Of a stretch of 64,000 bases of DNA, positions 26,041 through 33,564 are shown piece by piece (positions within the stretch are counted from its first letter, which is position 1; each line of letters opens with the position of its first letter). The stretch is taken from contig NZ_JBHSBH010000009.1 of NCBI RefSeq assembly GCF_042650565.1, forward strand, positions 124,001 through 188,000, read 5' to 3'. This DNA comes from Nocardiopsis_B sediminis. Its GTDB lineage: Bacteria; Actinomycetota; Actinomycetes; Streptosporangiales; Streptosporangiaceae. The position numbers were made by a program, and so were the translations under genes. The notes beneath the pieces are model-generated. The model saw only the letters and a program-made list of their open reading frames with translations, did no database searches and was not told the origin of the DNA.

Positions 26041-28422
26041 ATGAGCCCGAGGTCGACACCCTTGCACCGGTGGTCACCCCGGTCGGCGGGGGGCCGGCAC
26101 CTGAAACGCTACGTGACAACGGCCATGCTGGTCCTGGCCTTCCTCCTCATCCCCCTCAGCACCGGTACCGCCCAGGCGGCCCCCGTATGCGAGGGCGAGC
26201 CCGCCCCGCAGCCGGAGGCTGCGGGGAGCGGGGCGGATGGGTTGCTGGTGCCGCCGCAGTCGCAGTCGTCGATTGTCGGCTCCCCGGACGGGCTCCCCCC
26301 TGACGCAAGCCTTTACGGGCAGTACGGGACGTCGGGCCAGCAGTGGCATGTGATCCGGGAATCGTGTGTCGACAAGATGGGGTCGAGCGCGGTCGCGACC
26401 CTGAGCAACACGGCGTGGGACCTCTCCAAGACGATCAACCAGTCGACCATCACCGTTTATCAGGCCGCGACGTCGGATGGACTGCTGGCCAGCTTCAACT
26501 CGCTCGTTGAAAGCGTCATCAATCAGCTGCGAGAAGGAATCTGGCGTCCGCTGCTTCCCACGGTCGTCATCTTGGGGGCCGTCTGGCTCGGCTGGTACGG
26601 GCTGATCCGCAAACGCGTGACACTCACCATCGAAAGCACCGTATGGATGGTGCTGGCGACCGCGATCGGGATCTGGATTCTCGTCAATCCAGGCCAGATT
26701 CTCAGTATGGCCGGAACCCTCGTCAATTCCGGAAATCAATTGGTGAACTCGGCGGTATCTCGGGTCACGGCAACCGGAGGGTCGAATAATTGCCCTGGCG
26801 GTGCTCCGGAGATTGAGCAGGCGTCGTGGGAGTCCGACGGTGACTTCGCCGTTCGGCAGAACGCCGACATGCTGTGGGGCAGCCTGGTCTGTCAACCATG
26901 GGTCGCCGGGCAGTTCGGCTCCGGGGACGTGGCTGACAGTGCTGCCGCGCTGCATGCCGTTGACCTCATGGCGGCGCAGGGGATCAGCAGGATCGAGCAG
27001 CAGCAGATCGCCGATGGCGAGGTGGATGCGCGCGAGCTGATGGACGAAAAGCAGGATCAATACCAGGAGATCGCTCAGAACGTAGAATCGTCGTACCCCG
27101 GCGTTTATCCGCTGTTCGAAGGGGACCAACAAGGAAGTCGCCTGGGTGTCGCGACCCTTGCCCTGTTTGCGGCGGTGTTCGCCGGAGGGCTGATTCTTGC
27201 GGGATCGGTCGCGCTCATCGTCCTGAAGATCGGTTTTCTTCTCCTTCTGCTCCTGTCTCCGATATTCCTGCTCATCGGAATCCATCCAGGATACGGTCGG
27301 ACCGTACTCCTCCGATGGTTCGAGATGTTGCTCGGACTGCTGCTCAAGCAGATCTTCGTCGTCCTGCTGATCTCCCTGCTCGTGATGTGCTACGGGATGG
27401 TAATGGCGACGAACCTCGGCTGGGGTCTTCAGATGATCCTGCTGGCGCTCTTCACACTGGCGCTGTTCGTCTACCGCAAGCCGTTCGCGCACCTCTTCGC
27501 CTCGGTGAACGCGAATACGTTCACCTCGCGCATGGTCAGCGATGCTGTGACCAGCAGTGCTCTCAGTCGCAGTGCGAACGTCCTCCCGCCCGTCGCCTAC
27601 ATGCGCGCCCAGCGGTGGGGCCTCCGGCGTGCGCCGCAGCTTGCAGCCGTGGCCGGAGCCGTTCCGGCGGGTCCCGGTGCCGCCGGTGCGGCAGAAGCGG
27701 CGGACGCCGTCCGCGGTACTGCCGCGGGCGACCCGGGCGAGAGCGACGCATCCACCACCCGCGGCGACTCCGGTCGCGCCCGCGGGACCGCCGGCTACGG
27801 GCGGGTCCGGGACACGTCCGCTCCACCACCCTTGCATCTCGGTCAGTCGGGTCCCGCAGATAGCGGCCGGACACACCAGGGCGCCACCACACAACGAAGC
27901 TCGGCGCAGGCGCCGCGCTTGAGCGAGGCTGCGTCAGCGGGTCTCGGCACCGGAGCGGCCGCCCGTGGCCCCATCCCGCAACGCCCGGCTGGCGGATACA
28001 CGGGGACGGGCGATACCGGATGGGCGTCGGTGTTCGGCACCGGGTCCGGCACCGGCCAGCGTGCCGCGCCGCCGCGAGGCGGCGACGCCGGCGGGGCGGC
28101 AGCGGCCGCCGACCGTCCGGCGCCCAGCTCGGGGCAGGGCATCTTCCGCGGCCGGTCGGCCGCCCCGTTGATGGGCGACACGTCCAGCGGCTCGCGCTGG
28201 GGTGGTCCGCGCACCCGGCAGGACCGGCCGGTGCCCCCGGCGCGTGCACCCCGTCCCGCGCCCGCTCCACCTGCGCGGGGTGAAGGCGGCAACTGGATCA
28301 CCGGTTCCGGCAAACCGAAGAACGATGCGCCGATCAGCCCGTTCTGGACCGGCTCGGATGGCCAAGGCCGCCGCAACCAGCAGCGGAGGGACATCCCGTT
28401 CTGGCTTCGCGGCGATGACTGA
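26041..28422 (+). CDS. TcpH/VirB6-like polytopic channel protein
   Basis: From ATG 26041, 793 residues. A signal-type helix (about 22-45, ending TAQAAP) exports an N-terminal segment with spaced cysteines. Hydrophobic helices lie at about 170-188, 200-216, 367-390, 394-414, 422-455 (two) and 463-478; between 225 and 365 is an external loop with two cysteines. After about 510 the tail is Gly/Ala/Arg/Pro-rich, disordered and cytoplasmic or periplasmic, ending NQQRRDIPFWLRGDD. Polytopic core plus long soluble tail is typical of TcpH and VirB6-like proteins. Codon use drops visibly in GC over 26.3-27.6 kb, with AT-rich third positions such as in LVNSGNQLVNS, unlike both ends of the gene. Confidence 0.78.
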   Translation: MSPRSTPLHRWSPRSAGGRHLKRYVTTAMLVLAFLLIPLSTGTAQAAPVCEGEPAPQPEAAGSGADGLLVPPQSQSSIVGSPDGLPPDASLYGQYGTSGQQWHVIRESCVDKMGSSAVATLSNTAWDLSKTINQSTITVYQAATSDGLLASFNSLVESVINQLREGIWRPLLPTVVILGAVWLGWYGLIRKRVTLTIESTVWMVLATAIGIWILVNPGQILSMAGTLVNSGNQLVNSAVSRVTATGGSNNCPGGAPEIEQASWESDGDFAVRQNADMLWGSLVCQPWVAGQFGSGDVADSAAALHAVDLMAAQGISRIEQQQIADGEVDARELMDEKQDQYQEIAQNVESSYPGVYPLFEGDQQGSRLGVATLALFAAVFAGGLILAGSVALIVLKIGFLLLLLLSPIFLLIGIHPGYGRTVLLRWFEMLLGLLLKQIFVVLLISLLVMCYGMVMATNLGWGLQMILLALFTLALFVYRKPFAHLFASVNANTFTSRMVSDAVTSSALSRSANVLPPVAYMRAQRWGLRRAPQLAAVAGAVPAGPGAAGAAEAADAVRGTAAGDPGESDASTTRGDSGRARGTAGYGRVRDTSAPPPLHLGQSGPADSGRTHQGATTQRSSAQAPRLSEAASAGLGTGAAARGPIPQRPAGGYTGTGDTGWASVFGTGSGTGQRAAPPRGGDAGGAAAAADRPAPSSGQGIFRGRSAAPLMGDTSSGSRWGGPRTRQDRPVPPARAPRPAPAPPARGEGGNWITGSGKPKNDAPISPFWTGSDGQGRRNQQRRDIPFWLRGDD

Positions 28423-28544
28423 CCCACGCCTGTCGGCCCGTGCCCGCACGTCCCAGTCGGGTGCGGGCACCGGCCGACGGCACGTGCTCCGTCCCCCGAA
28501 CCCTCCGACCCAGTCCGTCCGCTCGCCGTAGGGAACGCCCAGCC

Positions 28545-29207
28545 ATGCCCAAGTCGCTCTCCGAGGGGCAGCAGCGCCTCGTGTTCGGCCTCCTCGTCGC
28601 CGTCCTGGTCGTCTTCGGTATCTACCTGAGCATGGGCGGCTTCTCGGGTGGGGACGACGAGGCCGAGGGAAATCAGCAAGGCGATCAGCAACCCTCAGGG
28701 GAGGGACAGGGGAGTGGGGCCGACCAGCCCGCAGCGGCCCCTCCCAGCCCGATCCCCACCACGGCCGTCGATGACATGCAGGTGCTCGACTGGTTGCCGT
28801 TCCCCGAGGAGGAGATGAAGGGCGCCGCGGCCACCGCTCAGGCGTTCGCCACCGCCTACGGCACCATCGACTACACGCGTTCCCCCGAGCAGTACTACGC
28901 GGCCATGGAGGCCCTGGCCACCCGCGATTACGCCCGAACACTGGCCCAGAGTTCGGGTGCCGGGGCCATGTGGGCCGAGATGGGCGAGCAGGAGGCGGTC
29001 GCGGAGGGACGCGCCGATGTGGAGTCCATCCGCAGCTTCGATGACGAGTCGATCGTGTTCGTCGTCCAGGCCCAGTCCATCACCGAGGACGACAGCGGGG
29101 CGTCGGAGGACCTGGGCGACTTCGCGATCACGGTGGTGCAGGAGCGTGGCGAGTGGCGCGTCTTCGACTTCCAGCCGGCCGACGCAGGAAACTTCGGGGA
29201 AGGGTGA
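28545..29207 (+). CDS. Single-pass extracytoplasmic protein with NTF2-like domain
   Basis: ATG 28545 (GGGAACG upstream) gives 220 residues: transmembrane helix at about 12-29 (LVFGLLVAVLVVFGIYLSM), a Gln/Gly/Glu-rich linker to about 70, then a compact domain (about 80-212) with the helix ATAQAFATAYGTIDYTRSPE and three final strands (ESIVFVVQAQS, FAITVVQERGEWRVFDFQPA). The layout resembles VirB8 or Mce-associated NTF2-like domains, so it may be a second periplasmic scaffold of the channel. No family name is certain. Confidence 0.6.
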   Translation: MPKSLSEGQQRLVFGLLVAVLVVFGIYLSMGGFSGGDDEAEGNQQGDQQPSGEGQGSGADQPAAAPPSPIPTTAVDDMQVLDWLPFPEEEMKGAAATAQAFATAYGTIDYTRSPEQYYAAMEALATRDYARTLAQSSGAGAMWAEMGEQEAVAEGRADVESIRSFDDESIVFVVQAQSITEDDSGASEDLGDFAITVVQERGEWRVFDFQPADAGNFGEG

Positions 29208-29281
29208 TGACGGTGAGCAGCACCGGTCCGTTCGCGGCATCTTCAGCCCACTACGCCCTCCGCACGACCTCCGGGAGATGA
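29207..29281 (+). CDS. Possible 24-residue coupling peptide
   Basis: The ATG overlaps the stop of the preceding gene (TGATG) and the frame (MTVSSTGPFAASSAHYALRT and four more codons) stops 7 nt before the start of the hydrolase gene. It would carry ribosomes across the 81-bp gap between the two genes. No homologue is recognised; a chance short frame is equally possible. Confidence 0.2.
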   Translation: MTVSSTGPFAASSAHYALRTTSGR

Positions 29282-29288
29282 TGACGCC

Positions 29289-30455
29289 ATGATCCCCCTC
29301 TTCGTGCGAGCCGTCCCCAACGACCGCGGCTCCGCGGCGACCCGGCTCGCGATCGCCCTCGGGCTGGTGATCGCGGGGGTGATCGCCTTGGCCGTCGTCA
29401 TCCTCCCCCTGGCAACGATGAACCCGGGCATCCTCAACGCAGCCGGAGGGCTGCGCTGCACGTCCGAGGACAGTGCCGCGCAGGCCGACAGCAGCGGATA
29501 TGCGGAAGATTCCATTCCGGCGAACTACCTGGAGATCTACCGGGAGGTCGGGGAGGACAAGGGGCTTCCCTGGAACATCCTCGCCGGAATCGGGCAGGTC
29601 GAGACCCAGCACGGCCGCTGGGAGGGGCCAGGCGTGAGCGAGGGGCACAACGACTGGGGGGCGGCCGGCCCCATGCAGTTCGGTGCCCTCGACGGTTCTG
29701 CGGCCGGCAACAGCTGGGGCGGCGAGCCCATCATGGACGCCGACGACCGGCCCGACGAGGGGTATGGCCAGGACGGCAACGATGACGGTGTCGTGAACGT
29801 CTACGACCCCGCCGACGCGATCCCCGCCTCCGCGGACTACCTCATCGCCCACGGCGCGCAGGACGACATGCGGCAGGCGATCTTCGGCTACAACCACGCG
29901 TGGTGGTACGTCGACGACGTCATGGAATGGGCCGAGAGGTACGCCGACGGCGACTTCGACACCAGTGGGTCGATCGATACCGCGGTGAACTGCGAGGTCA
30001 ACGAGGACGGTATCCCCGTCGGGCGCGCGTCGAGCGAAGCGGCGCAAAGCGTCGTGGACTGGGCCATGGATCAGCGGGGGAAGCCCTACATCTGGGGCGG
30101 GACGGGGCCGGTCGGCTACGACTGCTCGGGGCTGCTGCTCAAGGCATACGAGAGCATCGGGGTGACGATTCCGCGGATCTCCCAGGACCAGTGGAGTTTT
30201 GGGCCGGAGATCCCCCAGGGTGAGGAGCAGCCGGGCGACTTCGTTTTCTTCGACGTCCAGCGCCCTGGCGAGCCCCCGGGACCGGGGCACGTCGGCATGG
30301 TGATCGGTGACGGGCTCATGGTCGAGGCGTGGTGCACCAGTTGCGGTCCTATCGCCACGCGTGAGTACGATGACCCGAGCCGCGCCGACATCCTGGGATT
30401 CACCCGCCCCCTCGAACACCCCGACGTCAGGGCGCAGCTGGATGCGCAGGAGTGA
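29289..30455 (+). CDS. TcpG-like wall hydrolase: lytic transglycosylase plus NlpC/P60
   Basis: Opens the peptidoglycan for the secretion channel. The 388 residues contain a transmembrane anchor (about 17-41), an SLT-like lytic transglycosylase domain (about 75-215; catalytic Glu probably E105 in GIGQVETQHGRW, then GAAGPMQFG and the late AIFGYNHAWWYVDDV) and an NlpC/P60 endopeptidase domain (about 250-375) with catalytic Cys279 in GYDCSGLLLKAY and His334 in GPGHVGMVIGDG. Both active sites are intact. The same two-domain design is used by TcpG and VirB1-like proteins of Gram-positive conjugation systems. ATG 29289 follows GGGAG. Confidence 0.88.
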   Translation: MIPLFVRAVPNDRGSAATRLAIALGLVIAGVIALAVVILPLATMNPGILNAAGGLRCTSEDSAAQADSSGYAEDSIPANYLEIYREVGEDKGLPWNILAGIGQVETQHGRWEGPGVSEGHNDWGAAGPMQFGALDGSAAGNSWGGEPIMDADDRPDEGYGQDGNDDGVVNVYDPADAIPASADYLIAHGAQDDMRQAIFGYNHAWWYVDDVMEWAERYADGDFDTSGSIDTAVNCEVNEDGIPVGRASSEAAQSVVDWAMDQRGKPYIWGGTGPVGYDCSGLLLKAYESIGVTIPRISQDQWSFGPEIPQGEEQPGDFVFFDVQRPGEPPGPGHVGMVIGDGLMVEAWCTSCGPIATREYDDPSRADILGFTRPLEHPDVRAQLDAQE

Positions 30456-30516
30456 ATACGCGAGGCTCCAGTGGAACTCGTGCTTCTAATATCCGCCGCC
30501 GACTTGAGGATCCACG

Positions 30517-31290
30517 ATGCCTGAGCGAGGCCCCGATTCCAGGAGTAACCAGGGCATCCGCGGCTGGCGAGCCGGACTGACGATGCTCGGCTGCGGGACC
30601 ATTGCCGGGCTTTCCGTCGTCGGCTTGGTGGTCGGGGGTATTCAGGCGCTCGCCGGAATCGCCGCGTCCCCGTCAGGTGCCGACAATCCGAGTGTGGGGG
30701 CAGGGGCGACGGGGGAGCCGCAGGAGACCTTGGACCCGGGAACCCTGGATCTCTGCTCGACGACTCTTCCCACGACGTCGACCATCAACGTCACGCGAAC
30801 TGACTCGGACGAGGATTATGTCGACACCGCTGAGGACGAAGGATCAGCGGTAGCGGATCGGACTGTATCGGATAGCTGCCAGTGGACCCTCATCCCTGAC
30901 TACCAGTACATCGACCCTTGGGAATTGGATTTTTCCTATCGGGCCAATATTCCATCGGAAGATGGTGGAGACCCCGTTGAATTGGCGTCCGCGGAGTTCG
31001 AAGATCGACAGAACACCATAGGCGACGCTGTCTCGACCGTGGAGAGCGAAGGCGATGGGGCGCTCGCGGACCGGTCGAGCTATGTTTACGGTGCCTCGGC
31101 GGATGACCCCGATCTCACCTCGTACGCTGTCGTGGCTCAGACCAGGAGCGCTGTGTACGAGATCCGGCTTACAGCCGCTCCAGTTGCCGACGATGGGGAG
31201 CTCGTCCCTCAAGCGGCCTTCGAGCACGAGGTCGACAAGATGATCACGCGATTGGAGATCGACCTCGGGCTGTGGATACCTGAAGATTGA
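30517..31290 (+). CDS. Membrane-anchored extracytoplasmic protein, unknown
   Basis: A 257-residue protein with one transmembrane helix (about 20-48) and an acidic extracytoplasmic domain holding two cysteines (TLDLCSTTLP and DSCQWTLIPDYQY) likely to form a disulphide. The remainder is beta-rich with a final amphipathic segment AAFEHEVDKMITRLEIDLG. I do not recognise the family. It is the last clear product of the operon-like series and its base composition is lower in GC than the surrounding genes, suggesting separate acquisition. Confidence 0.65.
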   Translation: MPERGPDSRSNQGIRGWRAGLTMLGCGTIAGLSVVGLVVGGIQALAGIAASPSGADNPSVGAGATGEPQETLDPGTLDLCSTTLPTTSTINVTRTDSDEDYVDTAEDEGSAVADRTVSDSCQWTLIPDYQYIDPWELDFSYRANIPSEDGGDPVELASAEFEDRQNTIGDAVSTVESEGDGALADRSSYVYGASADDPDLTSYAVVAQTRSAVYEIRLTAAPVADDGELVPQAAFEHEVDKMITRLEIDLGLWIPED

Positions 31291-31402
31291 CCAACCTGGT
31301 CGCTGCACTGGCCTGAAGGAGGCAGGGGCACCTTCCGCCGGGGTATATGGATCATGGTGAGCACGCGCCTTCCCGTTCCCCGTTGCGTCGAAGGAGCCCT
31401 CG

Positions 31403-31588
31403 TTGCATGCGATCCTTGCTGTCCTCATCATCGTGCTCGGTTCGGCCCTCGCCTCCATGGTCGCGCTGTTGGTCTGCTACGCAGCCCGGCAGACGTGGAG
31501 TGAGTCCGCGATCATGGCGTCGCGCACGTTCGCGGGCGTGGTCGGGGTGGTGACGGCGCTCGCCGGCTTCCTGCTCCTCGCGTTATGA
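31403..31588 (+). CDS. Small two-helix membrane protein
   Basis: A 61-residue protein from TTG 31403, chosen because AAGGAG sits 6 nt upstream. It is nearly all membrane: LAVLIIVLGSALASMVALLVCY and FAGVVGVVTALAGFLLLAL separated by a short polar loop AARQTWSESAIMASR. It could be an accessory subunit of the secretion machine or unrelated. A second overlapping frame starting at ATG 31406 gives Arg/Ser-rich nonsense and is not coding. Confidence 0.5.
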   Translation: MHAILAVLIIVLGSALASMVALLVCYAARQTWSESAIMASRTFAGVVGVVTALAGFLLLAL

Positions 31589-31675
31589 CGGTTGCTCCGG
31601 ATGTCATCCGCGGGAATCGTCACGCTGGCGTGATACGGCTACACGGCAAGGCCGTACCACGGAAAGGGATCCGGG

Positions 31676-32074
31676 ATGACCCCCGAGCAGCTGGTCGACG
31701 TCCTACTGTGGTTCCCGGAAGCGGAGGAGACGTACCCGTTCCCGTCGGGGATGCCGGTCTACCAGGTGGCGGGGAAGATGTTCGCGATCCTCTCGCATGA
31801 CAAGGAGGGGGCACCGCGGGTCTCCCTCAAATGTGAGCCGTCCTTGGCGCTGGAACTGCGCGCGCAGTACATCTCGGTGATCCCCGGCTACCACCTGAAC
31901 AAGCGGCACTGGAACACGGTCATGCTCGACGGCGACGTGCCGGACGACGAACTGGTGGAGATGGTGTGGCACTCCTACCGCCAGGTCGCCAAGGGGTTGC
32001 GGAAGGCGGACCGTGACCGGGTTCTGGCGGTGCTCGGCGAGGACATGCCGCCCACGCCGCCGTCCGGTCCCTGA
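31676..32074 (+). CDS. MmcQ/YjbR family protein
   Basis: A 132-residue cytosolic protein of the YjbR (CyaY-like fold) family, starting at ATG 31676. The conserved features are the initial EQLVDVLLWFPEAEETYPF, the strand pair MFAILSHDKEGAPRVSLKC, and the GYHLNKRHWNTVML block. Members are sometimes called DNA-binding on structural grounds, but no function is established. It is monocistronic and converges with the kinase gene. Confidence 0.85.
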   Translation: MTPEQLVDVLLWFPEAEETYPFPSGMPVYQVAGKMFAILSHDKEGAPRVSLKCEPSLALELRAQYISVIPGYHLNKRHWNTVMLDGDVPDDELVEMVWHSYRQVAKGLRKADRDRVLAVLGEDMPPTPPSGP

Positions 32075-32131
32075 TCCCCGCACCCGGTGCCGGCCGCCGA
32101 GCCGAACGGCAGCCCACGGCGACATCGATCC

Positions 32132-33211
32132 CTACATCTCAGATTTCGGCCCCAAGATCCCACCCCAGCTACGTGCGGGCTGCGGCAACTTGACGGCCAC
32201 GTCCGTCCATGTCTTCTTGAGCAGGCCCCGCACGGCCACGGCCCGCTGCGCACTCGTGGGGCGAGGGGGATCGTCGACGGAATCACCCGCCGCCAGTGCG
32301 AGGGCGCGGTCGAGGAGCACACCGGAGTCCGGGCGGTCAGCGGGATTCTTGGCCATAGCTGCAAGGACCAGCTTCTCCATAGCGGGGGTGAGCCCCGCGA
32401 GGTCGGGGGCCTCGGTCACCACGCGCCGGGCCATTTCCTTCGGGTGCCCGTGTCCGAACGGGTCGTGGGCCGCAGCGGCGAAGGCCACCAGGCAGCCCCA
32501 CAGGAAGATGTCGGAGCGATCGGTGGCGGGCAGCCCGCGGTACTGCTCGGGGCTGATCCACCCGGGCGTCCCGACACGGTCGCGCACCGGCTGAGCCGAG
32601 TCGTCGGTCCCGCTGACGTCGGGCTGGGGAGCGCTGCCGAGCGTCTGGAGGGCCCGGCGAAGCCGTCGTACGCGCCGCCACCGGGTCGGATCTTCTCCAC
32701 CGGTGGGGCGAGCGATCCCGAAGTCGAGCACCTTGGGGCCGGTGGGGGAGATGACGACGTTGCTGGGCTTGAGGTCACGGTGCACAATGCCGGCCGCGTG
32801 AATGGCACGCAGCGCGTCGGCCGCGCCCACAGCCAATCCCACCAGCATCCCGCCACGGAGCGGGCCGTGCCGCTCAACGTGGTGCCGCACAGTGGGCCCA
32901 GGAACGTACTCGGTGGCAAGCCAGGGAGGGTCGGCCTCGACATCGGCCTGGACAAACCTGGCCACACACGGACTGTTCACCCGCGCCAACAGCCGCGCTT
33001 CGTGCGCGAAGTTCCGCCGGAACTCGGCCCTGGCGGCGTGCTCGGCATGGATGACCTTGATGGCCAGATACCCATTGACCCCATCGACGGTCCCGGCGTA
33101 CACGACGCCCATCCCCCCGGAACCGATCCTCCCGACTAGCCGATACTGCCCGACCTCGGTCGGGTCCCCATCGACCAGCCGCCCCAATCGGCGAACTCCG
33201 CGTGCCTTCAT
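32132..33211 (-). CDS. Soluble Ser/Thr protein kinase
   Basis: A 359-residue Hanks-type kinase from ATG 33211. The glycine loop GRIGSGGMGVVYAG (28-40) is followed by the ATP-binding Lys52 (AIKVIHA), catalytic loop HRDLKPSN (144-151), DFG (163-165) and the activation segment end GTPGWISPEQ. The APE-type SPE and the later DRPDSGVLLDRA are also present, so it should be active. Unlike most actinobacterial Pkn proteins it has no transmembrane helix or sensor domain and only about 50 residues after the kinase core, so it probably acts in the cytosol. Substrates are unknown; candidates are the adjacent secretion proteins. Confidence 0.9.
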   Translation of the reverse strand: MKARGVRRLGRLVDGDPTEVGQYRLVGRIGSGGMGVVYAGTVDGVNGYLAIKVIHAEHAARAEFRRNFAHEARLLARVNSPCVARFVQADVEADPPWLATEYVPGPTVRHHVERHGPLRGGMLVGLAVGAADALRAIHAAGIVHRDLKPSNVVISPTGPKVLDFGIARPTGGEDPTRWRRVRRLRRALQTLGSAPQPDVSGTDDSAQPVRDRVGTPGWISPEQYRGLPATDRSDIFLWGCLVAFAAAAHDPFGHGHPKEMARRVVTEAPDLAGLTPAMEKLVLAAMAKNPADRPDSGVLLDRALALAAGDSVDDPPRPTSAQRAVAVRGLLKKTWTDVAVKLPQPARSWGGILGPKSEM

Positions 33212-33561
33212 AGGGGGTCTCCGTCAGCTCCTAGTCGCCCGCAACGGTCCACTGGCGACAAGATCTCCAAATATGACTGAGCGTTAGCACGCGAGCGTGT
33301 ACGCACTCACGCTGGGAAGCCTTGTAGTACTGAGTGACGTGGTGTTCAGCTACTGAACGAAGATGATAACAGTGTTGTGCGCCCCCATAGCAGAGAGTGA
33401 TATTCAACTCCAAGGATCCCACGGTGCTCTGAAGGGCCGTCGATCCGCCCTGTGTGGCATGGATTCATGGACGAAACTCTGGCAAAATCCGTCGTTGCGA
33501 GGGGTCTAGTTGAAGGCGTCTAACCTCTCAAATTTCAGCTGAGATATCTTTTCTTGGAGGA
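33212..33561. promoter_or_regulatory. Divergent low-GC intergenic region
   Basis: About 350 bp without a gene between the kinase and the SRA-HNH gene, near 50% GC where the genome is above 70%. It must contain both promoters. Besides the inverted repeat at 33345-33359 there is a CAGCTG centre near 33537 just before the nuclease ribosome site (GGAGG 33556-33560). Confidence 0.5.
33345..33359. promoter_or_regulatory. Operator-like inverted repeat
   Basis: GTTCAG-CTA-CTGAAC is a perfect 6-bp inverted repeat with a 3-bp centre, placed in the divergent region between the kinase and nuclease genes. Such a size suits a small HTH repressor. No regulator gene is adjacent. Confidence 0.35.
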
Positions 33562-33564
33562 ATG

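Noticed and set aside
23174..26119. A 981-codon open frame on the minus strand opposite the VirB4-like gene
   Set aside because: It mirrors the codon bias of the real gene on the other strand, is Gly/Val/Arg/His-rich without any motif, and has no ribosome site. The + strand frame has clear Walker motifs.
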